A DNA stretch of 64,000 nt from Cyclobacterium sp. 1_MG-2023 (lineage in GTDB: Bacteria > Bacteroidota > Bacteroidia > Cytophagales > Cyclobacteriaceae): positions 124,001 through 188,000 of the forward strand of contig NZ_JAUOPC010000008.1 of the NCBI RefSeq assembly GCF_030546805.1, in the 5' to 3' direction. The notes under the pieces are model-generated. The model searched no databases. It saw nothing but the letters and a program-made list of their open reading frames with translations, and had not been told where the DNA came from. A program made the position numbers and the translations under genes. Below, one piece after another: positions 1 to 9,900 of this stretch (positions are counted from its first letter, which is position 1; the number at the start of each line of letters is the position of its first letter).

Positions 1-1298
1 CCAAATCCTCCACCATGGGTTTGTATAATTACCACTGCGTTACCCCATTGATCCATGGCAGAAAGGCTGGTGGTTGCATACTGGTATTTGGGATCCATTT
101 TGTCTTTTAAACTGCCCAACAACTCAAGCTCAGACTCAGTAAAATCACTTTTATCTGCTATTTTGCGATTCTTAACCCTTTCAACCACTTTCTTACGCTG
201 TTCGTCAAGGTAACTGTCAGAAAGCAATTTGTCTACCGGCACATCAACATATTCAGGGTCACCCACATACTTATCCGTATCAATCCTACTCAAATAAATG
301 GCTTCCATCAAATGGGCTAAATATTCTGTACTATTGTGCCCCATAGCTTGTAAGTCAAAGCCCTCCATTATTTTAAGGGTTTGTAATTGCTGAATACCCA
401 TTCCCGGAGGAGGGTTATTGTACACTTTATATCCTCTATAGTCAATTGAAATGGGATCTGTCCATTGCACACGACCCGGTACCATTGCCAAGTCCTCCAC
501 AGTGATAAAGCCACCATCTTTTTTGAATGCCGCCGCAATTTGCTCGGCAATATCTCCTTGATAAAATACTTCAATACCTTCGTCCGCTATTCTCCTCATG
601 GTTTTTGCCAAAGGTTTATTGGTGAAAATATCTCCAATTTCGTATGGATTTTCTCCATCCTTAAATAAGATGGCTCTGGACTCTTTGTGAGGTCTTACCC
701 TTTCTACAGTTCCCCTCCACATAGCCTGATCAAACTCAGTAATCGGAACCCCATTTTCTAAATATTCAATGGTCGGTTCAAAAACCTCTTTGAGAGACAT
801 GGTTCCGTAATCCTCTAAAGCCCTATTCCATCCAGCCAAATTACCCGGAATGGCAACAATCCTTGGACCTACAGTCTCAATGGCTCCATGACCTGCGCCA
901 TCAGCAGCCTTTGCTTCACCCTTCAAGGATTGGGTTTTAAAAGACTTGGGCACCCATCCTCCAAAAACAAGAGATCTTACCCTATTTTCTTCGGCAGAAT
1001 AAAAAAGCATATAGCCTACGCCGGCAGTACCGGACATATACGGCTCTACAGCATTCAATGAAGCTGCTGCAGCCACTATGGCATCAATGGCATTGCCTCC
1101 ATTGGCCAAAACCTTTTGACCGGCAAGACTTGCCAAAGGATTGGCTGTGGCCACCATGCCTTTTTTCCCAATAGCAGCAGGACGAAGGTTTTCTTTAGCT
1201 ACTTGTGCAAAGGTATTAAAGCTAAAGATGCTCATCAGCAAAATCACTCCTGGCAGCATTCCTTTAAAAGCCAAGTGTTTTTTGTAGTTGGTTTTCAT
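1..1298 (-). CDS. ggt: Gamma-glutamyltransferase, 3' end beyond the window
   Basis: Start ATG at 1298-1296; the frame stays open through base 1, giving about 432 residues. An N-terminal hydrophobic signal peptide (ending near SFNTFAQ) implies export to the periplasm. The family cleaves gamma-glutamyl bonds such as that of glutathione and self-processes at a Thr. Family features seen: GGNAIDAIVAAAASLNAVEP near residue 65, a large-subunit body, then ATTSLSAMDQWGNAVVIIQT close to the left edge. The Thr-Thr pair is where the autocatalytic nucleophile is expected, but the usual following His is Ser. The small subunit is off the window, so activity cannot be judged. It follows the BASS transporter gene on the same strand and probably ends the same operon. 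Confidence 0.9.
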   Translation of the reverse strand, partial: MKTNYKKHLAFKGMLPGVILLMSIFSFNTFAQVAKENLRPAAIGKKGMVATANPLASLAGQKVLANGGNAIDAIVAAAASLNAVEPYMSGTAGVGYMLFYSAEENRVRSLVFGGWVPKSFKTQSLKGEAKAADGAGHGAIETVGPRIVAIPGNLAGWNRALEDYGTMSLKEVFEPTIEYLENGVPITEFDQAMWRGTVERVRPHKESRAILFKDGENPYEIGDIFTNKPLAKTMRRIADEGIEVFYQGDIAEQIAAAFKKDGGFITVEDLAMVPGRVQWTDPISIDYRGYKVYNNPPPGMGIQQLQTLKIMEGFDLQAMGHNSTEYLAHLMEAIYLSRIDTDKYVGDPEYVDVPVDKLLSDSYLDEQRKKVVERVKNRKIADKSDFTESELELLGSLKDKMDPKYQYATTSLSAMDQWGNAVVIIQTHGGGF

Positions 1299-1405
1299 AC
1301 TTTTTTCATTTTAATTTTAAGTCTTTGTTTTTCCGATACTAAACAAAAATAATCTTCTACCAATTTTTGGCTTACAGCCACCTTGGTTTTGATTATAGTT
1401 ATAAT

Positions 1406-2539
1406 TTATTGGAGGTTTTCATCAATTTTGGGCTGTTGGTCTAAATCCTCTTTAATAGGTTTCAAAGGTGGTTTTCCATTCCAATAGGAGGCCATTACAG
1501 AAGAGGTAAAACCCATTAATGGACCACATACTGCAGAAGCCAATCCAACTGTTGCGATCTTACCCATTTCTTTGGCTATTCCGGATACTAAGCCTGCATT
1601 CTGCATGCCCGTAGTAATGGATATTGTTCTACAATCCTGTTCTTCCAACTTAAATAATCGAGCCAACCAATAGGCTGATAAGTATCCCAGCAAATTAAGC
1701 AGCAACACCATCAAGACCAACATCAAGCCCATATTCAATAAGCTATCTCTACCGGCAGCCATGATAATGGCCACAATTAATGCAATTCCTACCATTGAAA
1801 CAATAGGCATGGAAGCATCCAACCATTTGGCTTTTCCATGTAAAAACTTATTGAAAATCAAGCCTGCACCGATAGGGAAAAGTACCATTTTAACGATACT
1901 CCACATCATACCCATCACATCAATAGGAATAAATCCTCCTGCATAAAATTTCATTAATACAGGGATAAACAAGGGGGCTAAAAGAGTGGTTACCGAAACG
2001 ATTGTGATGCAAAGAGCTACGTTTGCTTTTGCCAAAAAAGCAAAAACTGGTGAAGCCACAGATACAGGTGCACATCCCAATAAAATAAGGCCGGCAGAAA
2101 TCTCCGGAGAAAAACCGCTTGCCGAAGCTAGTGCGAAAGCGATCAATGGCATCAATAAAAATTGTGCAAACACGCCTACAATTACTGATTTAGGGGATTT
2201 TCCTAATGCAATAAAATCTTTGAACCCCATGGAAGTTCCCATACCAAACATGATCACTTGGATCAATGGGGTGATTAAACCGGCCAGTTCATAGCCTCTG
2301 AATTCAAGGAAATAATCCGGGAAATTTAATGCTGTAGTAACAACCGTCAGTATTATTAGAGTAAAGGAAAGACCTTTTGTAGCTTGAAAGGCCCTGACTC
2401 CAATGGCCGTTGATAAAAAAAACGCCATCAGAACTGGTCCAATATATTCCGTATGCTGAGTTAAAAGCATTGCCATTGCTACGATGAAAAGCAACAGGGA
2501 ACATGCTATTATTAATTTATAAATCCCATGAATTTTCAA
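1406..2539 (-). CDS. BASS-family (bile acid:sodium symporter type) transporter
   Basis: A 377-residue membrane protein with about ten hydrophobic segments. The region near residues 95-190 (FGMGTSMGFKDF, then GCAPVSVASPVFAFLAKANVAL) and the late TGMQNAGLVSGIAKEMG motif match the BASS fold, whose crossover motifs bind sodium and an organic anion. Members carry bile acids, pantoate, pyruvate or other organic acids, so the substrate is not predictable here. It lies between the RidA gene (43-base gap) and the gamma-glutamyltransferase gene on the same strand. It may therefore move a product made by the peptide- or amide-cleaving enzymes of this locus. Confidence 0.85.
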   Translation of the reverse strand: MKIHGIYKLIIACSLLLFIVAMAMLLTQHTEYIGPVLMAFFLSTAIGVRAFQATKGLSFTLIILTVVTTALNFPDYFLEFRGYELAGLITPLIQVIMFGMGTSMGFKDFIALGKSPKSVIVGVFAQFLLMPLIAFALASASGFSPEISAGLILLGCAPVSVASPVFAFLAKANVALCITIVSVTTLLAPLFIPVLMKFYAGGFIPIDVMGMMWSIVKMVLFPIGAGLIFNKFLHGKAKWLDASMPIVSMVGIALIVAIIMAAGRDSLLNMGLMLVLMVLLLNLLGYLSAYWLARLFKLEEQDCRTISITTGMQNAGLVSGIAKEMGKIATVGLASAVCGPLMGFTSSVMASYWNGKPPLKPIKEDLDQQPKIDENLQ

Positions 2540-2582
2540 AGCAAATGGTATTATAAAGGTTAGCCAATTTGTTAAATCTTTA

Positions 2583-3134
2583 TTAGTCTTCTTTCAATTC
2601 TACGATCATTTCTATCTCCACCGGAATACCAAAAGGTAAAGACCCCATCCCTACTGCAGAGCGTGCATGCTTACCACTTTCGCCAAATACTTCAACCATA
2701 AAATCGGAAAAGCCATGCATCACTATTGGATGTTGTTTAAAATCAGGAGCAGCATTAACCATTCCTAGGACTTTTACAATTCTTTTGACCTTATTAAGTG
2801 ATCCTATTGTATGTTTTAGTGAAGTTAAAAGTGAAATACCGGTTAATCGAGCTGCTAGTGCGCCTTCATCAACCGTTAATTCAGATCCTAGTTTACCTTT
2901 CATGTATTCTCCATTTTCTTGCATAGGGCCGTGTCCTGATAGAAATACAAGGTTTCCTACTTGAACTGCCAAAACAAAATTAGCAGTAGGCTCACCGGGT
3001 GTTTTAAGAATGATCCCCATTTCTTGTAATTTGGCTTCGGGATCGTTACCTGAACTTTGTGCAAAAGAAGATTGAACCTGGCCTACCAAAAGGAAAATTG
3101 CCAGCAAAAGCATTTGATGAATTTTAATTGTCAT
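2583..3134 (-). CDS. Exported RidA/YjgF/UK114-family protein
   Basis: The product is 183 residues, longer than the usual 125-130 because of a signal peptide (hydrophobic LLLAIFLLVGQVQSSFA, residues 9-25). The body carries the family signature near the C-terminus (RSAVGMGSLPFGIPVEIEMIVE), with the Arg that binds the carboxylate of imines or enamines. Cytoplasmic RidA hydrolyses reactive enamine/imine intermediates. This one is predicted periplasmic, where its role is unknown. It sits between the CocE-type hydrolase and the BASS transporter, so a task in processing an amide or amino compound is a reasonable inference. Confidence 0.88.
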   Translation of the reverse strand: MTIKIHQMLLLAIFLLVGQVQSSFAQSSGNDPEAKLQEMGIILKTPGEPTANFVLAVQVGNLVFLSGHGPMQENGEYMKGKLGSELTVDEGALAARLTGISLLTSLKHTIGSLNKVKRIVKVLGMVNAAPDFKQHPIVMHGFSDFMVEVFGESGKHARSAVGMGSLPFGIPVEIEMIVELKED

Positions 3135-3306
3135 AACAGAAGTGAATTTAAAATATATGGGTAATATAAGACCATCAAATATGCGAATCTAAATTTAATA
3201 TAAGTAAATATTGTTAATTTTGATCGTCTCTTTTTGATGAATGGTACAATTTTGCCTAAATCAAGCTAATTTTAAACCCGCAAGGTCAAATTTATACAAG
3301 AAAATA

Positions 3307-3338
3307 ATCCATTCCCCTATAAATTTCAGAGAATGGAT
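3307..3338 (-). terminator. Terminator-like hairpin after the CocE-type gene
   Basis: ATCCATTC at 3307-3314 pairs with GAATGGAT at 3331-3338. Read on the minus strand the stem is followed by a T-rich run (ATTATTTTCTT). It lies 44 bases past the stop of the CocE-type gene, within a 247-base gap in which I see no gene. Confidence 0.55.
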
Positions 3339-3381
3339 CATTGCATTAGTGGTTATAAGTGGTTGTTGATTGTAAAGCTAT

Positions 3382-5229
3382 TTAGTCAAAGCCTTTCACA
3401 ATGGGTAGGATGATATGACTTGCCCTTGGCCCTCCATGATGGACCGTTTGTTGAGCAACTCTCGTTTCATCACTGCTTCCCAGTGGCTTACCGGTGTTGG
3501 GGTTCCTGTCAAATTGAGGGAAATTACTTGAGGTAATGTCTACCCTTATTCGGTGCCCCGGCTTGAAAACATTGGCCGTACCTGTAAGTGTTATTTCATA
3601 CTCATAAACCTTGTTGGCTTTCAGAAGCTCCGCTTTTTCGGTTCCATTCCTAAACTTCGCCCTCAATATCCCTTCAGATATTGGGTAAGCACTTCCATCA
3701 GGATACACATCTACCAATTTGATCATCCAATCTGTATCAGGCCCATCGGTGGCTGCAAAGAGCTTCATGGAAACAGGCCCGGCAATGGATACCGGTTCAG
3801 TTAAGAATTCAGAAGTGTAAACCAAAATATCATTTCTCCTTTCTAGTACTCTTTGGTCTCTTGGCCCAGCAGGGGTAGGTGTACCACAGCAATTGTTGCC
3901 TCCATAGGTAGGCACTGGAAGTTGCGGATCATAGGCATAGGTATCAGTAACCGCTTTGTCTGCTTTCTCAAAACTCAAAGTTCCCCCTCCCCTTACGGAA
4001 TTTGCAGGCGCCTCTCCGCCAAGGTACAATTCTTTATAAACCGTTCCGGGAATCGGCCAGTCGTCTTCGTGCCTCCACTTGTTTTCGCCCATATAGTAAA
4101 TTTGGACCGGCTTTTCTTTGTCTAGGCCATTTTGAATACCTTTCAAATAATAATCATAATACTTTAATTCTTCTTCAAATAGATCCACATAAGCATCTTC
4201 TGAAAATTTCATGTCCCCATATGAGTTAGATTTAGATGGTCCATGTCCCCAAGGCCCGATAAGCATTTTCGTTCCTTTTCTTGCTTCGGGTGTTCCACCA
4301 TGATTTCTCATACCTACATACCCATTAATGGTGCCCATGACGAAGATATCAAACCAACCTCCGGTATTGTAAGCCGGTACAGTGATTTTATTGAATCTTT
4401 CCTCATCACTTACCTCTTTCCAATAGTCATCATAAGCCTCATGTTCTACCCAATCCCTGTAATGAGGGACTGCTTTTCCGGCACTCGCCAAGTCCCCATC
4501 TTTCAATGGAAGATGGTATAGAATATTCTCATATTTAAGCTCTTCAGGTGTATAAGCCGCTGTGTGCCAATCCTGAGGCAACATGATTTTATTTGGCATT
4601 CGAACTACTCCCCAACCATAGTTAAAGCTTAATCTGAAGGCTCCACCCATAGTAATCCAGTTAGCATATACATTGGTGGAGGCCACTGATGGGAAAATTG
4701 CTTCAAGGCTTGGTGGGGTTTGGCTGGCGGCAGCCCATTGGTTATGTCCCAAATAACTTCCACCCTGAGTGGCTACTTTGCCATTGGAGCAGTCTAATTT
4801 TGCCGCCCACTCGATGGTGTCAAAACCATCTTTTGCTTCATCTCTAAAAGGATCCCATACGCCCTCGCTTTCATATCTTCCGCGGACATCCTGAACAATA
4901 GCTACATAACCTCTTTGAGCAAATTTAGTCATTCGCTCATGGTGCACACCCACACGTTGCACGCCATAGGGTGTTCTTGTCAAAATCACCGGGTATTTTC
5001 CTTCTTTCGCAGGCCTATAAATGTCTGCATAAAGTATGACACCATCTCTCATTTTTACCGGCTGGTGTCTTTCAATTTTGATCTCAAATAAAATTGGGTC
5101 AGGTTCAGGGTTCCCTTGAACCAAACCCATGGAAACCATCATCAGGCAGATCAATAGCCATGAAGATTTTCCTAAATGTTGTTTAAAATTTAATGGCTTC
5201 TCACCAAATAAGCGTATTATTCTTTTCAT
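3382..5229 (-). CDS. CocE/NonD-type hydrolase (X-Pro dipeptidyl-peptidase S15 family)
   Basis: 615 residues. An N-terminal hydrophobic stretch (LLICLMMVSMGLVQG) indicates export. The alpha/beta-hydrolase domain (about residues 55-350) contains RDGVILYADIYRP, the YGV and DVRGRYESEG blocks and the nucleophile elbow GGSYLG with Ser near residue 158. A C-terminal jelly-roll domain (VSIAGPVSMKLFAATDGPDTDW onward) is typical of CocE, glutaryl acylases and S15 peptidases. The reaction is cleavage of an ester or amide acyl bond; the substrate is not predictable. It lies downstream of SusD, and a hairpin at 5275-5307 separates the two. Confidence 0.88.
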   Translation of the reverse strand: MKRIIRLFGEKPLNFKQHLGKSSWLLICLMMVSMGLVQGNPEPDPILFEIKIERHQPVKMRDGVILYADIYRPAKEGKYPVILTRTPYGVQRVGVHHERMTKFAQRGYVAIVQDVRGRYESEGVWDPFRDEAKDGFDTIEWAAKLDCSNGKVATQGGSYLGHNQWAAASQTPPSLEAIFPSVASTNVYANWITMGGAFRLSFNYGWGVVRMPNKIMLPQDWHTAAYTPEELKYENILYHLPLKDGDLASAGKAVPHYRDWVEHEAYDDYWKEVSDEERFNKITVPAYNTGGWFDIFVMGTINGYVGMRNHGGTPEARKGTKMLIGPWGHGPSKSNSYGDMKFSEDAYVDLFEEELKYYDYYLKGIQNGLDKEKPVQIYYMGENKWRHEDDWPIPGTVYKELYLGGEAPANSVRGGGTLSFEKADKAVTDTYAYDPQLPVPTYGGNNCCGTPTPAGPRDQRVLERRNDILVYTSEFLTEPVSIAGPVSMKLFAATDGPDTDWMIKLVDVYPDGSAYPISEGILRAKFRNGTEKAELLKANKVYEYEITLTGTANVFKPGHRIRVDITSSNFPQFDRNPNTGKPLGSSDETRVAQQTVHHGGPRASHIILPIVKGFD

Positions 5230-5274
5230 TGGTAATGATAGTACGTTGGTTATAAATTGTGATTAAAATGAAAG

Positions 5275-5307
5275 CCTGAGCCCGACAAAATGACTATCGA
5301 GCTCAGG
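5275..5307 (-). terminator. Hairpin between susD-like gene and hydrolase gene
   Basis: CCTGAGCCCG at 5275-5284 pairs with CGAGCTCAGG at 5298-5307 (one mismatch). On the minus strand it is followed by a T-rich stretch. Sitting 32 bases after the SusD stop, it may end or reduce transcription from the SusC/SusD unit before the enzyme genes. Confidence 0.6.
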
Positions 5308-5338
5308 GCAAACAAAATTCTATTTAAATATAAGCATT

Positions 5339-6916
5339 TTACCTTGGAAATTTAGGATCCCACCAAACTGTACTTGTAAGTAAGTTGCCTACCCCTTGCC
5401 TGTTATAGGCTTCCATAAAATTATCTTCATTCAGGTTCAATTCAGAATCCGGAATAATTAACCTTCTAGGAATTGTTCCTCCGGTAATGTTTCCTGGATA
5501 ATTGGTAGGGATCAACTCCGGGTAGCCTGTTCGTCTCCAGTTAGAAAAGATTTCATAATTATCAAGAAATAAAGAGACCCACTTTTGCGTACTAATTTGC
5601 TCTAGTTTTTCTTCAAATGACCCATCCTCTTTAAAAGGGTTTCTAGCAATATAATCCTCGATTTTTTCAGATGAAATAATGCCCTCATCTCCAAAAAGCG
5701 CCCAATGTCTCATGCCTGCCCTCACAGCATCCTCATAAGCAGCTTTGACACTACCGGTGTACCATCCTCTGATTCCTGCCTCAGCTAACAAAAGGTTCGT
5801 TTCTGCATTGGTCATGGTCAAAACCGGACTGGCATAACTTAAAACCGTATTGGGATGTGGTTCAGAATAGGTGTGGAAGTCATCCGGCTCACCAAATAAA
5901 GCTCCATTTTTCATCCCTCTCTGAATACTTGTAGCCGTATCATAAACATAACCATCTCCATCAGGATTATCTACCCAAACTACTGACATCACATTCAGTC
6001 TGGGGTCTCCTGTGGCTTTCAAATGTTCAATAAAAGTTTCAGCAAATTTACCTCCCTGAGTATTGCTCACCCCTGCTTGAGGGTTTTGGTAATCTTGGAC
6101 CAATAGGTTGGCTGCTTTAGGATTTCTACTGTGTTCTATTTGTCCATCCAAGTAAGAAACCTTTGCAATTTCGTCATCCTCAATGATCACCCCGCCTGCA
6201 ATGGCTTTCTTGGCCCAGGTTTCTGCAAGATTAGGACGAACTTCCGTTAATCGCATACTTAATCTAAGCATTAAGGAATTGGCAAACTTTTTCCATTTGT
6301 CTATATCTCCTCCATAAAATAAATCTGAAGGGCCAAAGGTTGGTAATGAAGGATTAAAAGCTGCAGCTGCTTGTTCCAGTTCTTCCAACATGTCTTCATA
6401 AATTACTTCCTGGGTATCATATACGGGTTGCAATAGGCCTTCTGCACTTTTCAATGCTTCAAAATAGGGAACATCCCCATGAAGGTCTGTCACCAAATGA
6501 AACATGTATACTTTCCAAATCCTTGCCGCAGAAAGCAAATTGATAGAATTGGGATCATCTTTCACTGCATTGATTACACGCTCGTTGTCTGCTAGGGCCG
6601 TATTGTATACCGGCCAATGACTCCTGGCTGCACTTTCATTGAAATATTTATCGCCTGTACCTCTTACCTCTGAATGGGTAGCAAAATGTTGCATGGCCTG
6701 GGCAAAAATAAAGTGCTGCCCATCTGCCCCATTGGTGAAGTTATAAGCCACACCAACTAACATTGAATTGGTGAAGAGAAACTCGGGAATAACCTCCTCA
6801 TAAGCATTGGGGTTTTTATTCAAGTCGCTCAAACTATCTGTAAAATCATTACAGGAAGTCATGCATATCAGAGATATGGCAAAACTAATTATATATATAT
6901 TTGAATACTTTTTCAT
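5339..6916 (-). CDS. SusD/RagB-type nutrient-binding outer-membrane lipoprotein
   Basis: I use the ATG at 6916-6914 because it gives a clean lipoprotein signal: MKKYSNIYIISFAISLICMTSC, with the lipidated Cys at residue 22. An in-frame ATG at 6967 would add 17 residues with no signal function. About 525 residues. The sequence after the Cys (DLNKNPNAYEEVIPEFLFTNSM), the helical repeats and the C-terminal region (IPTNYPGNITGGTIPRRLIIP) fit the SusD-like family of the SusD_2 type, frequent beside peptide or small-molecule SusC proteins. SusD lids the SusC barrel at the cell surface. It lies 50 bases downstream of SusC. Confidence 0.92.
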   Translation of the reverse strand: MKKYSNIYIISFAISLICMTSCNDFTDSLSDLNKNPNAYEEVIPEFLFTNSMLVGVAYNFTNGADGQHFIFAQAMQHFATHSEVRGTGDKYFNESAARSHWPVYNTALADNERVINAVKDDPNSINLLSAARIWKVYMFHLVTDLHGDVPYFEALKSAEGLLQPVYDTQEVIYEDMLEELEQAAAAFNPSLPTFGPSDLFYGGDIDKWKKFANSLMLRLSMRLTEVRPNLAETWAKKAIAGGVIIEDDEIAKVSYLDGQIEHSRNPKAANLLVQDYQNPQAGVSNTQGGKFAETFIEHLKATGDPRLNVMSVVWVDNPDGDGYVYDTATSIQRGMKNGALFGEPDDFHTYSEPHPNTVLSYASPVLTMTNAETNLLLAEAGIRGWYTGSVKAAYEDAVRAGMRHWALFGDEGIISSEKIEDYIARNPFKEDGSFEEKLEQISTQKWVSLFLDNYEIFSNWRRTGYPELIPTNYPGNITGGTIPRRLIIPDSELNLNEDNFMEAYNRQGVGNLLTSTVWWDPKFPR

Positions 6917-6966
6917 AATATCATATTGTTTAAGAAATAAATTGGTGAAATGCAGGCTGCTCTTCA

Positions 6967-9900
6967 TTAAAAAGCAATCCTTAAATTAAAACCTATCTCT
7001 CTAGTCCTTGGAAGCATTACTCCGGAAAAGTTCTGGGAGTTGCTGTTAGGATCAGACCCTTGTTCAGGATCAAAATGATCTGAGTTTCTGTAAAGAATGG
7101 CAAGGTTTCTCGCCACCAATGATATTTGGGCGGTAGTCAAATTCACAAATTGTAATTTTTCTACCGGTATGTTATAATTCAATACCACGCTTCTTAATTT
7201 CACAAAACTTCCATCGATCATAAAGTTGGTAGCATACTGTCCATCATTGTTATAATAAGTAGACATAAAGCTGGCAGGCCACGTTTTGGTAAAGGCATCT
7301 CCATTTTCATCAACACCTTCCACTGTCAACCCATTGTCTCTTCCGGGTAAGGTTTCCTTAAGCAAGCCAAACCTCCACATGTATTGCTTGGCCTGGGAAA
7401 AGAATTTATTCCCAAATTTGGCATCGATAAGCGCATTTAAAGAGAAGTTTTTGTAAGTAAAGGTGTTTTCAAAACCCATGGTGTATGGAGGCACACCAAT
7501 ACCTAATGGGATTGTAGGTCCAAGCATGGCATAACCACTCAAGCTATTGTAAACCCTAATACCATCTTCTGTGTACTCATAACTTCTTCCAAAACGAGTA
7601 CTGGAATCTTTACCCAACAAACTACTGTTTCCTGTAGCCTGTCCCGGAGCAAGAGTAAGCACCCTGTTTTTATTGTAAGCAAGATTATAACTTACATTCC
7701 ACGAGAATACAGATGTTCTTATGGGATTACCGGTTAAGAGCAACTCTATCCCTTTATTACTTATTTCTCCTACATTCAGTAAGGTAGAGGTCGCTCCTGA
7801 AGAAGGGGCTATTGCCGTAGAAACGATATCATCCTGGTTGATTTTGCTGTAAAGGGTGAAATCTATTCCAAACCTATTGTCAAAAAACTGAGCATCAAAA
7901 CCTATCTCAGAGGTAGTGGAAGTCAAAGGTCTCAATTCTGGATTTGAAATGGCAGAACTTGAAGTCTGTACCGGCACCCCTAAGTGACCTCCAAGACGAA
8001 AACCATACAATTGATTAATCGCATAAGCATCCACTGTGGCTGAACCCACTTGAGCCCAAGAACCTCTTAACTTCGCAAAGCTGATCACATCCGGAAGCTC
8101 AAATGCATTGGATAAAATCACACTACCACCCACAGATGGATAAAAGATTTTATTGTTTCCGGGGTTAAGGGTAGAAAACTGATCTTGCCTACCTGTAATA
8201 CTTAAGTAATAGGTTTCTTTATAGTTAAAGTCCATAGAACTGAAAACTGAATTTGTACCGGTTCTATAAAAGCCTTTAGATGGAGCCAAGATATTTAAGT
8301 TAACAGGACTGATCCAGTCAGGGATGATATATTCTGAACCTACAAGGTTGGATACATCTAGTATATCTCTTTCCAAATTGCCCCCAACCATTGCGGCGAA
8401 ATTAATACCATTACCAAAGGTAGTATTGTAATTGGCAATCAGTCGTCCATTGGATCTTGTACGAAGTTCTTCTGTAGAACGGTAAGTACCCAAAGGTCTG
8501 AAGGCAGTACCTACAGGGTAATAATCTTCCTCTCTCCAGCTACTGAAATCACGCATAAAATCCGCCTTGATAAAAAGGTTAGGCAATAGATCATAAGTTA
8601 AGCTTCCCTGAGCCATTACTCTATCTTTCACATCTTGGTTGCCCATTCTATCCCTTGCAAAGTAAGGGTTTGTTGCCTGGTTTACATGTTGCCATTCTAC
8701 TTCCTGACCGGTTTCAGGATTATAACCTGGAGCCAAATCAGTAATATCTACCGTATTGGCCAATAAATAAACGCCCCATGCAGAGTTGGTTCCCACATAG
8801 CCTACGCCAGGACGGTTTGTACCTACTTCATAATTGTATTGAACCTGTGTATCAAAACTCAACTTATCACTCAAGAAAGCTTTCAAGTTTACATTGGCAG
8901 TTTGCCTGTCATAGGTAGAACCATCCACAATGGCTCCTGACTGCAAATCTGATGCTGATACCCTATAGAGTACTGACTCCGTTCCTCCTGAGAAAGATAC
9001 TGTATTAACAATATTGGTGCTATTTCTATAAAATGCTTTGATGTTGTCTTTGATTGATACTCCTGAGTAAGGCCGTTCAACGCCATCAAACTGCACATAA
9101 GGCTGACCATCCATAGGCTCTCCATAGGACAAACGACCTGTACTGATCGCCTCACCTTGACTTTGTGGTCGTACACCTAGACTTCCTTGACCATATTCGT
9201 ATTGGTATTCCGGAAAAATATTAATTGTTCCTAGGGTAAAATTAGAATTAAGCTCTATACCAATACCTTTTGCTTGCCTGGTACCTTTTTTAGTGGTAAT
9301 TAAGATTACACCATTGGCAGCCTGACTTCCATATAAGGCCGCTGCAGCACCACCCTTAAGCACACTTATAGATTCGATATCATCCGGGTTGATACTAGAA
9401 ATTCCATCTCCCAAATCAGTGGTCGCACCATTGGCTTGATCTTTTACAGTGGAAGGGCTATTAGAAATAGGCATACCATTGATAACATATAGGGGCTGAT
9501 TGTTTCCATTTAAGGAGCCATTACCACGGATGACAACCCTACTAGAACTACCCGGACCACTGGCCATACTGGTAGCATTTACACCGGCAATTTTTCCTGT
9601 CAAGGAGTTCGCCAAGTTGGTTTCTCTGGATTTGGTAAATTCTTCTCCTCTTACCTCTGTTACGGAATAAACCAATGATTCCTTTTTCCTCTCCAAACCA
9701 AAGGCAGTTACGACTACCTCGCCAAGAGCTTGTGATTCATCCACCATGGTCACATCTATAACGCTTCTTCCGGAAATTGGTACTTCCTGAGAAGAAAAGC
9801 CAATGAAAGAGAAGACCAAAGTTCCGGTACTGTTAGGAACTGTGATGGAATATTTACCATCCATGTCTGTAACGGTCCCAATATTGGTTCCTTTTAGCAG

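Noticed and set aside
8889-9176. Minus-strand 95-codon frame inside SusC
   Set aside because: Out-of-frame shadow within a clearly coding 1144-residue SusC gene.
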